A stretch of DNA of 64,000 nucleotides, taken from assembly GCF_040954835.1 (NCBI RefSeq), contig NC_090700.1:16721501-16785500 (forward strand), given 5' to 3'. Made by a program: the position numbers and the translations under genes. The DNA is from Lepisosteus oculatus. Its lineage: Eukaryota; Chordata; Actinopteri; Semionotiformes; Lepisosteidae. The notes beneath the pieces were generated by a model. The model was not told the DNA's origin and did not search any database. It worked only from the letters and a program-made list of their open reading frames with translations. Below, piece by piece: positions 19,801 through 29,312 of the stretch; within the stretch, counting starts at the first letter, position 1, and each line of letters opens with the position of its first letter.

Positions 19801-22800
19801 CATGTAAGGTAGAGGTAGATTTCAATGTGTGAGTTTTTGGTAAGAAAGAAAGGAGGCACTGTGAGGTTCAGATAGTAGGTGAGAGTGGCTGGAAGTTTAA
19901 TAGTTTGATACTGTCTCTGAGTCTGGTAGTCCGGGCACAAATGCTCCAGAAACCGTTTTCCAGATGGTAGAGGGTCATACAGTCTGTAGTTGGGATGTGT
20001 GGGGTCTTTGATGATGCGTAGAGTTTTCCTCAAGCACCGTCTGTCATAAATGTCCTGTATAGATGGGAGGGCAACCCCAGAGATTAACTGGGCAGTTTTC
20101 ACCACCCGCTGTAGGGCTTTGCGGTTTTCTTATGTTTTTAACAATTGCAAATATATAACAAATGTTGGGAAAATTTTAAAGCTTGTTAAAGTTCTATATT
20201 GGGCGGAGCGGTGGCTCTGTGGCTAAGGATCTGCGCCTGTGACCGGAAGGTTGCCGGTTCAAATCCCGCGGCCGGCAGAGGAATCCTACTCCGTTGGGCT
20301 CCTGAGCAAGGCCCTTAACCCCAACTGCTCCAGGGGCGCCGTACAATGGCAGACCCTGCGCTCTGACCCCAAGCTTCTCTCCCTGTCTCTGTGTCTGTGT
20401 CTCCCTGGAGAAAAGCTGGGGTATGCGAAAAGACGCATTCCTAATGCAAGAAATTGTATAGGGCTAATAAAGAAACATTAACATTGTGAGGCACTATTAG
20501 GATTGAGAGGGCAAAGACGGGAGCATTCTGAGTTCTGAACAAGGCCTTCTGTTGCATCAATGCCATTGTGATTGGTCTGTGGATGTTATCCCTGTACAGA
20601 AATGCTTAAGGAAATCCTGAAAGTCTGACGAACTCATTTTGAGGGTTTTCTAGATAGACCTGGGCGGATGAGATTCTGGAACAAAAGAATCCTAAAAGCA
20701 GCCATCTTCGCCTGCGCTAATTGCGTTTTCCTGTCTCAGGAAAGCTCTCCGGACATCGGCACTGTCCTGTTGTGATCTCCGCAGTGCACACACTTGTCAT
20801 GGCTTTTTGTACGTGTTTCCTTTCAGTTGCTATCCCCAGAGGATTTGGTAAATGCCTGCAAAATGTTTGAGTCCCTGAAGCTGCCTTTGAGGTGAGTGAA
20901 CTGTCTGAGAACAAGGTGGCTACTGACAGTAATGCCAGCAGCCTGAGTGAATTCCATTGATAGCTTCAATTTCCACATCCTGTTTTGTTTAGACACTTCT
21001 GGTTTTAAGTCTTTTATAAAATAAATGGGCAGATGTTCAAAGAATTTGTCTAGTTTTAGAAAGCCCAGTTTTAGTACTTTCTGGTGAGGATTTTTTATAT
21101 CCATTTGTTATGAGAATGGTACTTTGTCTGCATCCCAAAATGCAACATTGCATGGAAGTGTGCCAGACTTCATTTTGTCATGTCAAGCTGACTGAGAAAT
21201 AGACAGTAATTGAAGGACAGACTCATAGCTTCAGACAATTAGCCACAATATTTGTGAAGAACTATTGGAAATTCCATAGCTAGTCACTACATTTTTACCT
21301 TTTTAGTAAATAGTCTCATACAATACTGTGTATCGACTATAATATTCAGACAACACCTGTGGTCTCATTCTTAGGTGTGGTCTTGAATGTCAGGCTGGCA
21401 GTGCGATTTGTTCTTCTATTTTGCTTTTTTTTTGCTCAGCACAGTGCTTGCTTTGCTCTGCCAGGCTGTGCTAGTTGTATTTTACATTTTGTTAGGTTGT
21501 TGTGTGTGAACAATACTCACTGGATTGATGTGTATTGTTGAAGGACAAGAAAACCTCATAGACAGTGTATACATATTGTGAGTCAACCTGGATAAGGGCA
21601 AGGAAAAGTTTGTGAACCCTTTGGAATTACCTGGATTTCTGCATTAATTACTCATAAAAATGTGGTCTGATCTTCAAAGTCACAATAATGGACAAACACA
21701 ATAATACAAAAATACTTTTTCCAACCTGGACAGTGAATGTTTAAACAATGCATTCAGCATTGACAAGAAGAAGTACAATTGTTTGTGTGTTATTTGTTTA
21801 AGCAGATTGTGTTTGTCTATTATTGTGACTTAGTTAAAAAAATTAGAATTACATTTTTTACGAGTAATTAATTCAGAAATCCAGGTAATTCCAAAGGGTT
21901 CACAAACCTTTTCTTGCAACTGTATGTGTTTTACAAAGAACACCTATCAGGCGTAAGCAGGTGTATTTAAAGTATAAACACTCACTAGGAATTTTGGGAA
22001 ACAATAGTAATGAGCCCCCACAGTTTCAGTATGGTAAAATGAAGAATGGTCTAAATACAATTAATTTTGCTTCACATATGTAATCAAGGTTAACAGTCAG
22101 TATTTTCTAATATAAAGAGGCAGGAAGTGACTGTGTGAGTTGTGAAATCAAATAAAATTCAACAACAGTTGCACTTAGGGTCTTACCTACATGTATATTG
22201 TCCCACTGTGTCATATTTTAAATGTTATGGTAATCAGGAGGAAATTAATAGTATATGGTGTCACATTCTTGTGTTCTAGGTTACGAGTTTTTGACAGTGG
22301 TGTTATGGTTGTTCAGCTACAGTCCCATAGTGAAGAAGAAATGATTGCTTCAGCACTTGATAATGTAAGCTTTTTATTTGCCTTACAATTTCAGGTTAAG
22401 TGATCTGTTCTATAAACTCATGAAAAACACATCAGACTACACAGTGAGATTTAATAAAGGTTGTGTAGTTTCCTGTACAACTTTTCAGTGCCCAGAGGTT
22501 CCAAATAGCTTTCAGCTAGACACCATGCATGAGCGGACTAGGAATGCCTATGGGATTGAATATTATAACCAGATGTTGATCTGGAAGACAAATACATCTT
22601 TTATGGAGAATGTCTGATTGCAATTTTCCATCAGATGCAGGTCCATAGCACATGTGCTTCCAAAAGCTAAACCTCCAAAATAATCCTAACAGCCATTACT
22701 TTAACATTTTATATATTTTTCTAAAATTCTTCATTCATAACAATGAAATAATAGAAGCAACCAATTATTGTGGAAATCCCAAAGCAAGGCCTTTGTGTGC

Positions 22801-23910
22801 CAAATTGGATTAACAAAAAGGAAGTGTAATCTGTTAATTTTGTTTTTATGTTCTAATGAAAACTGTTACAATGATAAATATTCAGTTTTCTTTTCTGCAG
22901 GTGACTGAAAAAGGCTCTCTGACCTCAGAAGAGTTTGCAAAACTTCTAGGACTCTCAGTTCTTCTTGCAAAAGAGAGGTATTGGTATACAGTATTAGCAA
23001 TAAAATGATATAAAATACAGAATATGAAAACTGTTAAAGAAAACTGTTGAGGTATTTCTTCTTTCTGATGTGTGGCTTATTAATGTCTTAGCAACCCTGA
23101 ACTGATTACCATTTCCCTTCTGAAATATAAAGAAGTAGAAAATATAAATAATATACACTGTAAATTTATGCCAATGTGATATCACTCCAACATATTATTT
23201 TTTTCTGAGAAGTCTATCTTCCCAAGCAGAATGTGTGAACTGTCTGCTTTTATCTTACCTTTTTATACAGTAGAGTCAATGTTCAGTACTGGGAATAAGT
23301 GCATTTTACTTTTGGCAAACAGAGGTATTTTAATTTCTCACAAAGCAGATACTTAGACTGAGCAAAGACCTCACAACATGCATGGAGAGGTTTTGTTCAT
23401 TTTTCCATAACCCATAGCCAAAAAAGTAAAAAACAAAACAAAACATCTGCTGTAAACACACTTATGTTTTACATCCATTAAAAGAGGACCTATTTTTTAT
23501 TTCTTATGGATTTTGTCTCCTTTTTGTAGTATTTATTTTTTGTGCATAGGTTTTGCATTCAACAAACCTGAAGCCAGTGGCAGAGGTCAGCTGTAAATGT
23601 AGAGTAACACTGCAGGGTGAGGTTAGAGTTTGATGTACACATCACATTACACCACACGTTCAAAGCGTTGCTGTGTTTGTAACTGTCAAAAAGTAGCTGG
23701 AACTGTTATATGAACAGTCATTTAGTTACCTTATTAAATTAGATTTAGCTAGCATCCCAAGGTTATATTGTGAATATAAAGCAATAAAGACAATATTTGT
23801 GCATTTTTTCTTTTTTTTCTGTTTAAAGGCTGCTTCTTGCTGAGAAGATGGGACACCTTTGCAGAGATGATTCTGTGGAGGGCTTGCGATTTTATCCCAA
23901 CTTGTTCTAA
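7770..23910 (+). CDS. VPS36: VPS36, ESCRT-II complex subunit (complete)
   Basis: Fourteen exons join in frame to about 382 residues (human about 386). The N-terminus [20 protein letters not shown] starts the GLUE domain (roughly residues 1-135), which binds ubiquitin and phosphoinositides. As in other vertebrates there is no zinc-finger insertion. The EAP30 winged-helix region follows (about 170-382), with [54 protein letters not shown] and the C-terminal [23 protein letters not shown]36 works with SNF8 and VPS25 at endosomes to sort ubiquitinated membrane proteins into multivesicular bodies. Exons: 7770-7865, 8285-8353, 8683-8753, 9664-9778, 10429-10518, 11286-11372, 15689-15721, 15807-15884, 17033-17167, 17746-17811, 20827-20891, 22280-22364, 22901-22977, 23829-23910. 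No disruption seen. Confidence 0.97.
8285..8353 (+). CDS. VPS36: VPS36 exon 2 (residues 33-55)
   Basis: Acceptor TTGCCAG, donor GTAAGT. Encodes [20 protein letters not shown], then KNH, part of the GLUE fold. Confidence 0.96.
8683..8753 (+). CDS. VPS36: VPS36 exon 3 (residues 56-78 plus 2 nt)
   Basis: Encodes [20 protein letters not shown], then IGK. Acceptor CTCTGCAG, donor GTAAAA, phase 2. Confidence 0.95.
9207..9310. mobile_element. Hairpin interspersed element, copy 2
   Basis: Inverted arms CATGCTGAAAAGAGAAGAAA and its counterpart ending TTTTCAGCATG, with inner CAGCTGAAACGTT. Same family as 4988-5138. In VPS36 intron 3. Confidence 0.65.
9664..9778 (+). CDS. VPS36: VPS36 exon 4 (residues 79-117)
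   Basis: Encodes [20 protein letters not shown] and later [12 protein letters not shown]. Acceptor ATACAG, donor GTAAAT. Confidence 0.95.
10009..10300 (+). mobile_element. tRNA-headed SINE (family A), plus orientation
   Basis: Starts GACAGCACAGTGGAGCAGTG. The B-box-like GGGTTCAGTTCC lies near 10064, followed by the conserved body CTCCCACAGTCCAAAAACAT and a short TG repeat. In VPS36 intron 4. Confidence 0.8.
10429..10518 (+). CDS. VPS36: VPS36 exon 5 (residues 118-147)
   Basis: Encodes [16 protein letters not shown] and a variable linker. Acceptor TGTGAAG, donor GTGACC. End of the GLUE domain. Confidence 0.94.
11286..11372 (+). CDS. VPS36: VPS36 exon 6 (residues 148-176)
   Basis: Encodes [20 protein letters not shown], then KETDKNISE. 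Acceptor CTTGCAG, donor GTGAGG. Confidence 0.96.
11373..15688 (+). other. VPS36: VPS36 intron 6 (largest VPS36 intron)
   Basis: 4.3 kb between exons 6 and 7. It holds the 5S-headed SINE at 14709-15205. I see no exon-like conserved reading frame in the remainder, only AT-rich sequence. Confidence 0.6.
14709..15205 (+). mobile_element. 5S rRNA-derived SINE (SINE3-like), plus orientation
   Basis: The head resembles 5S rRNA: GCCATATCACTCTGCAG, then CTGAAGCTAAGCAGGTGTGAG with GCCTGGG. The middle carries GTCCTTTGAATGAGACGTAA, seen again on the minus strand near 60.4 kb. The tail CTGTAAAGCGCTTTGAG...GCTATATAAG resembles the L2 LINE 3' end at 53451-53500. Near full length. Confidence 0.8.
15689..15721 (+). 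CDS. VPS36: VPS36 exon 7 (residues 177-187)
   Basis: An 11-codon micro-exon, [11 protein letters not shown], between CCACAG and GTAATA. Collinear with the family. Confidence 0.94.
15807..15884 (+). CDS. VPS36: VPS36 exon 8 (residues 188-213)
   Basis: Encodes [20 protein letters not shown], then DITEDE. Acceptor CCTCAG, donor GTAAGC. Confidence 0.96.
17033..17167 (+). CDS. VPS36: VPS36 exon 9 (residues 214-258)
   Basis: 45 codons including [20 protein letters not shown] and [10 protein letters not shown]. Acceptor CCAACAG, donor GTACGA. Confidence 0.96.
17746..17811 (+). CDS. VPS36: VPS36 exon 10 (residues 259-280)
   Basis: Encodes [20 protein letters not shown], then ME. Acceptor TTTAAAG, donor GTAAGA. 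Confidence 0.96.
19505..20130 (-). pseudogene. LINE 3' end with RT C-terminal remnant (CR1/L2/Rex1-type)
   Basis: The minus strand encodes [20 protein letters not shown] and [19 protein letters not shown], the usual C-terminal tail of CR1/L2/Rex1-type LINE reverse-transcriptase proteins. The element ends at its 3' side (low coordinate) with AATAAACTTGAACTTGAACT, a short tandem tail typical of such LINEs. Strongly 5' truncated, with simple-repeat decay in the 3' UTR. Confidence 0.7.
20201..20488 (+). mobile_element. tRNA-derived SINE (family B), plus orientation
   Basis: The tRNA-like head begins GGGCGGAGCGGTGGCTCTGT, with a perfect-looking B box GGTTCAAATCC at 20256-20266. The body has CTGAGCAAGGCCCTTAACCC and CCTAATGCAAGAAATTGTAT, a combination I recognise from fish SINEs. 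Ends in AATAAAGAAACATTAACATT. Little decay suggests a young copy. Confidence 0.8.
20827..20891 (+). CDS. VPS36: VPS36 exon 11 (residues 281-301 plus 2 nt)
   Basis: Encodes [20 protein letters not shown], then L. Acceptor CTTTCAG, donor GTGAGT. Confidence 0.96.
21590..21924. mobile_element. Tc1/mariner-like non-autonomous element (MITE)
   Basis: Long terminal inverted repeats: the left contains TTTGTGAACCCTTTGGAATT and ACCTGGATTTCTG; the right contains CAGAAATCCAGGTAATTCCA and AAGGGTTCACAAACC. No transposase frame inside about 335 bp. In VPS36 intron 11. Confidence 0.75.
22280..22364 (+). CDS. VPS36: VPS36 exon 12 (residues 302-330)
   Basis: Encodes [20 protein letters not shown] and MIASALDN. 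Acceptor TTCTAG, donor GTAAGC. Confidence 0.96.
22901..22977 (+). CDS. VPS36: VPS36 exon 13 (residues 331-355 plus 2 nt)
   Basis: Encodes [20 protein letters not shown], then LLAKE. Acceptor TCTGCAG, donor GTATTG. Confidence 0.96.
23829..23910 (+). CDS. VPS36: VPS36 exon 14 (residues 356-382, stop)
   Basis: Encodes [20 protein letters not shown], then FYPNLF and TAA at 23908-23910. Acceptor TTTAAAG. Confidence 0.96.
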
Positions 23911-25170
23911 GATAAAAAGAGACAATGCCAATGTAAAGAATATCTCAGATACTTGGTACTTGAAAAGTTTTGCTCCAATGGACCATAGCCTGTACTTTAT
24001 GTTCTGGGTGGGTACAGCCCTCTGTGAGTGTGGCAAGACTGAGTTATGAAAACACACCTACCTACTTGTCGCCTCTGTCAAGGATGGCAAGCTTCAGCTC
24101 TTCACGTCGAAATTGGATTGAATCAGCTTTATTTGTGATTTAAAACCTGGACTCCGTTGCTCTTCAGTTCTTTAAGATTAAATAGTTGGCTGGTCTGCAC
24201 ATTGTTAGACTTTTACCCTTTGTGTAATGTGACTTGATTTTACTCTTATTTAGCAGTCTGCATAGGGAAGATAGTGTGAATGGTCTTTTTTTGGTATTAG
24301 TCAGGCTACCTTGCATGTATCATTTTTCAGTGATATTGTCCCTGATTTTGGGGTTACAATATCCTGTACACAAGCCCTAGTGAACATTTTAAGTGAAATT
24401 TCCTTAGTAACTGGATTGAAACTATGTTAGATTATATCATTTTTTTAAAGAATGTAACTTGAAAAAAGACCACCTTCACCTGCCTTGACCCCACAGAAAG
24501 CAGCATGACTTTATCTTGTTTTGTTAACACTCCCCTGACACTCCCAAGTGTTCCCTCAAATCTTTGATGTCAGTGGGCTGTTCCATTTGCCCTTTCCAAT
24601 ACATTTTCCATTAAAAAGTGTTTATAAGGCTGGGGCGGGATTTGCTTTTCCAGGGCTATCCTTTCAACTTCTCCAAATGTGTACTGCAACCTATACTCTT
24701 GTTGGTAACTTTAACTTTTGACATTCATATTGATACATCTTTCCAGTTGTTGTTTGTTTAAACCTATTTACCATCCATATTGCATTAGATTTCTATTCAA
24801 ATTCTGAACAATCAAGCAAATTATGAAGGAGGCCTCTTGGACTGTGGCAGATTAAACAACCTGGACAAAATGATTAATCTGTATTTCATATTCTGTGCCA
24901 ATGTACATAGAAGTACTCTTTCCCATCCTGTATTAGTAGATGAGGTTTAATGATTCAAGAAAGAAACATTGCAGTGTTCGTACAAAAAAATAATTTTTAA
25001 TCTGTCTTTGTAGCAGATCAAACATGTGGAAATGATAATTGTGGATGATGTCATTGTTGCTGTAACTGACCTCCGTCGTGTTTTTCGGATATTCTATATC
25101 GGATATAAAAATGCAAAGGGACATTTCTTTATATTGAGCATCATTTAGTAGAAGTTAAGCAGTGGTTTTA
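23911..25170 (+). other. VPS36: VPS36 3' flank, probable 3' UTR
   Basis: Sequence after the VPS36 stop. I see no AATAAA close behind it; ATTAAA variants occur at 24177-24182, 24610-24615 and 24851-24856, any of which could end the transcript. No coding signal. Confidence 0.4.
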
Positions 25171-28149
25171 AAAACACCTTGAATTCCATTTGGTTTTAAT
25201 CTTTCGCCTTAATTTATGTAGAAACATACTTATGTGAAAATATTGCCGTAATACTCCGGTACTCCAACGTCGGGACGAACAAATGCTTACAGCAACTACT
25301 GGATTCATAAAAAAGCAGGGAAAAACAGGTCGTCCTAGCTTTAAAATCAAACTGACGGTTTAAAATTGAAAGATGTCCTGTACGTTTAGCCTATTCAGGT
25401 TATCCCGTATTATCAGAATATATGATTACACTGCGAGTAGACTGACCGAGTTGATTCAATCAACATTAAGAAATACGGGACCTCCAACGCAGCAGTCTCC
25501 TTCGAGGAGTAAATGATTCTCGATGCCAGTAGAGGGAGCACAGAAATCAAGTGTCATCCCTGGGTGTTGTTACATGGTACTCAGACGCTCACTAAACACA
25601 CCCGCGGAGAGAACTAGACTTGTCCTGCTTCAAGTTATGTCGTTTATTAAATTCACGAATCGGTCAGCCTGCTGGAAACGTGTGGAAAATGTAATGGCTT
25701 TTCACATTAAAAAAAAAATAATACAAACATTACTGTGAAGAGCTATCTTCTCTCCGGTTTGCGGTAACTGTAAGTACATTAATGTAATATTCAGGCAGTA
25801 CTGTATGGCAGTAAGGCTACTGTTATAGGAGTTCAGAGGGTGATTAATTTATGTTTTCCATTTTGAATCTAGAGTTGTGCTGTCAAGCCAGGTATGTTTA
25901 GTATTTTTAATTTCACACTGCCCATGTAAGATTATCCCGGTTCTGTTACGCTCAAGGACAAAATATCGCCTGCGTTTAAAACTTAAATGTTGAGTTGAAT
26001 AGTTTTCTTTGGAGCCAGTAGTATTTTCCATCTGTAGTACAGCACGAAGCTGAATATTTTTTTTTAAAACAAAACAGAGTGACTAAGGCGTTTCATTTGA
26101 AATTATTTTCATAAGTATACGGACTAGTCAGTAATGTGTTGCCTGTTCTGTTAATAACATATAGGGTTCATTAAGATGATACTGTAACTTTGCATTTACA
26201 TTTGGTGGTTGTTTACCGACTTCGAGGGGAGCTATAAGGAGACTAGACTTAGGTTAATAGGCTCCAGTGTTTGGAAAGGACACTGGTTAATTTTGGAACT
26301 ATATAAGCACTAATCATCTATTAGCCCCAGCTGCACCTCACACCGCTATACGGATATCATTGCAGTACTACTGTACAATTACCTATCGTCTCGACGGATC
26401 TGGAGAACAGCATCTATTTCCTGGGACTCGACTCCGTAAGACTAAGAGTTTTTTTTTTTCTGTCAGGAGCAAGGTGTAATCCTAGAGACCAAAACTGATC
26501 GTGTCGTCTGTGCAGTGTAGGCATGTCGCTGCAACCTACGGCAGCGGGATAAACGGGTTTTCTTCCAGACACGTACTGTACAGTACAGTACGTGGATATT
26601 TAAAAAAATAAAACGTTGTATTTAGTTTGAATTAAAGTAGAGTTATAGAAGAATCTTTGACAAATACAGTTCCTTAGGGGATTCAAATAATTTATACTAC
26701 ATCTGAAATGTAGAGCATGAGAATGAATTTTCCGATTGATTGCACTCATTCCTTTTCTCCTGCGAAGTATAATGGATCACCACCTTGGCCTCTCACCCAG
26801 CAGTTGATCCAATTGTTTGATATTGAAATGATTGCTTTTAAGGTACAATATATGTAAAATAAAGGTTCTTATTAATTTATGAGAGAAAACTAGTTAAACT
26901 AGACGGTAGTCTAGATTAGTATGCAATTCGGGACAATTTTTGTTTTCCTCTACTTAGTAAATCGGCAAGTTCATTGAAACATCCACATAAAATGTACTCT
27001 CAGTAATAGTCATTTCAGACGAATATTGTTCTTATGCCTCTGCCACAGATGCACTCGGGCGTACCAGTTACGTATGTACATGCTTTGGGAGTGCCACTTT
27101 TGGGTGTGTGCCACTGATCTTCACAGCTCTTTTTCAGTTAAGATTCTCAAATTACTGTCAGTGTTCAGATACTAATCGTTTGTTCACAGGTCTGCAACCA
27201 AAACAAACATGTCTTATGAGGCTGGGTGGAGACTGTAACACCCTTAAACAGCACTTACGTTTGATTTGATTTGCAGCTGTTCTAGGGAAAACAGTATAAA
27301 TTACATTTTGCACGTGCACAAACTGTCACAGTGTGATTAAATGCTTTCCCCATCATAATGGTTCATTCTTATGATTTCTAATTTTTTAACTTCAATTTGT
27401 CTGGTCCTGCTCTTATTTTTTTAAATGAGAAATATTGCTTAAAAGTTATTTTATTTAATAAACATTACATATATAATTATGCTGAATGTATCCGTTTCCA
27501 AACTCCTTTAGCAGACTTGTGAATAATGATTTTACAGATGGCTCTACAGCTGACTGAGAATTGTGGGCACATCGCTTGGGGTTAAATATGAGGAGTAGTT
27601 CATTTGGAAACTTTAAAAACTAAAAGAAAAAAGGGAGTGCATGATGATCTTTTCACTAGAAAATAAGGTGGAGTCTGTCCGATATATAAAAACATTCCAA
27701 GTTATTTTTGCCAGTTTAATGTTTGTTTTTCACAAAGGACTTAAAAACGTCAGACAAAAATGGTTAAAATCCATTGTGTTATGTGACTGTGCCTTGGGAA
27801 TGGACAAAGAATAACTGAGTTTCTCATTTTCTTAAAGATAGACCCATTGTCTTGTATAATCCCGTCACAACCTCTTTGAGTTTCCTGTGAATGGTTTCGT
27901 TTGCCTATGAGTCAACATCCTATCCCAAAAGCATCCCTAAAAGACCACACAACTGACACCAACCTCAGTTAAAGTAGTACCATACTGTTTTCTCATTTCA
28001 TGTTATCCCAGCTCTATATAACTCAATTGGAATAATTATTCAAAAGCTGTATGCTTTTTTTTGCTTCTTACCAGTTATTTTACAAGGAACTGTACTTCTA
28101 ATTAAGTACATCTCTGCTACTCATTAATTCTTCCTACTTCCTATTCTTT
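25171..28149. other. VPS36-THSD1 intergenic region
   Basis: Slightly richer in CpG between about 25240 and 26600 than the surroundings, and may hold the THSD1 promoter or a non-coding first exon. A TATA-like ACTATATAAG lies near 26300. A 25-bp inverted repeat is at 26570-26594. No reading frame resembling a known protein. Confidence 0.35.
26570..26594. repeat. Perfect 12-bp inverted repeat with 1-bp spacer
   Basis: CACGTACTGTAC, one base, then GTACAGTACGTG: both arms match exactly. Confidence 0.85.
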
Positions 28150-28318
28150 CTATTCTTCCTAAAGTAGGCTTCTTCCTACTTTAGTCTAAGGGAGATTTTT
28201 CCTTGCCACTGTCGCCTTAGGCTTGCTCATTGGGGCTTCAGGCCCAGAAATCTGTAAAGCTGCTTTGTGACCATGTCCATTGTGAAAAGCGCTATACAAA
28301 TAAACTGAATGGATTTGA
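28150..28318 (+). mobile_element. LINE/SINE 3' tail fragment
   Basis: Contains GGGAGATTTTTCCTTGCCAC and the tail CTGTAAAGCTGCTTTGTGAC...AAAGCGCTATACAAATAAAC, a 3' UTR end I know from fish CR1/L2-type elements, followed by a TTGAATTGAA-type tail. No coding part. Confidence 0.55.
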
Positions 28319-28384
28319 TTTGAATTGAAATGCAACTTATCGAATATTCATTTAATATAGTTATTTTTGTTACATGAAAAAAGG

Positions 28385-28600
28385 GATGTGCAGTGTTGAT
28401 AGGTCCATCTATCCATTTTCAAACTGCTTTATTCTGTAGAGGGTTGTGGGGGAGCTGGAGACTATATGGCAGGATACACCATGGACAGGGCGCCAGTCTA
28501 TTTGAGGGCACACACAGACACAGACATGCACACGTTCACATCAGGGCCAATTTTTCCCAGCAGCAGTTTACCTAACGGTATGTTATTGAACCGTGAGAAG
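28385..28600 (-). mobile_element. SINE family A fragment, minus orientation
   Basis: Tail half of the family (CTATCCATTTTCAAACTGCT, GACAGGGCGCCAGTCT, GGCACACACAGACACAG), directly abutting a plus-orientation fragment at 28600. Confidence 0.6.
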
Positions 28601-28775
28601 AAACTGGTAGGTTAGATGGCTTCTGGGAAAGTTGGTCCTGATGTGAGTGTGTCCTGCAGTGTACTAGCGTCCTGTCCAGGGTGTATCCTGCCTTGCGCCT
28701 ATTGCTTACCAGGATTGGCTCCGGCTCCTCTTTGACACCATGTTGGATAAAGTGGTTTAAACATGAATGGATGCA
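28601..28775 (+). mobile_element. SINE family A fragment, plus orientation
   Basis: Contains GTGAGTGTGTCCTGC, GTCCTGTCCAGGGTGTATCC and GATAAAGTGGTTTAAACATGAATGG, the tail of the same family. Forms an inverted pair with 28385-28600. Confidence 0.6.
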
Positions 28776-28955
28776 TGGACATAATTATTTCAGCAATTTC
28801 TCCTAGCAACAGCAATATTTTGTCTAGCAAAACCTAACAGCTTTTTAAGTTTTAAATCAGTCATACAGCAGCCAGCAAACCAGTCATTGTTAATAGCTGA
28901 TTCACAGCTCATAAGGAAAACAAGTTAAAATGTCTTTTTTTCTTTTCCTATACAG

Positions 28956-29254
28956 AAATCTAGACGGAAATTCCCTGGCAAGTAGCATAAAGTGAGAGGG
29001 TGTTTGACATTAAAACAAGGAGACAGCCTCCTTTCACAAACTTTGCACCTGCCTTTTTGGAAGTGTAATTATAGAAAGACGTTGTTGAAGGTATCTTGTG
29101 GAGGAGAAAGCACTCAGTGGGTAAATGGAGTAGCCATGGCGACTTCTAAACTGTTGTGTTGGTGGTTTCAGAGTGACTACTGATTGGGCACCTTGAACAG
29201 GTGCTGTGAAGAGGGTCATGAGGTGTGCAGGGGTGCCAGGACTTATCAGTCGGA
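28956..29254 (+). other. THSD1: Probable THSD1 5' UTR portion of the first coding exon
   Basis: A strong 3' splice site (pyrimidine run from about 28931, TATACAG ending at 28955) suggests the exon with the start codon is preceded by a non-coding exon. Upstream ATGs occur, including one at 29136 opening a short frame that stops at 29181-29183. A second possible acceptor, GGTTTCAG, ends at 29171. Confidence 0.4.
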
Positions 29255-29312
29255 ATGCCTCAGGCCCTGCCAGCTTCCGCTCCTGTATTCCTGCTGCTGT
29301 TCTGCGGTTACG
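29255..29312 (+). CDS. THSD1: THSD1 exon 1, signal peptide
   Basis: ATG at 29255 gives MPQALPASAPVFLLLFCGY, a plausible signal peptide, then donor GTGAGT in phase 1, matching the phase of the next exon. No homology beyond signal-peptide character, so moderately certain. Confidence 0.8.

Larger units (their letters stand above)
17812..20826 (+). other. VPS36: VPS36 intron 10
   Basis: 3.0 kb. Contains the LINE remnant 19505-20130 (minus) and the tRNA SINE 20201-20488 (plus), about 70 bp apart. Otherwise nothing recognised. Confidence 0.6.

Noticed and set aside
20201-20275. Functional tRNA gene
   Set aside because: The B box is good but the cloverleaf is not, and the sequence continues into a SINE body and tail.
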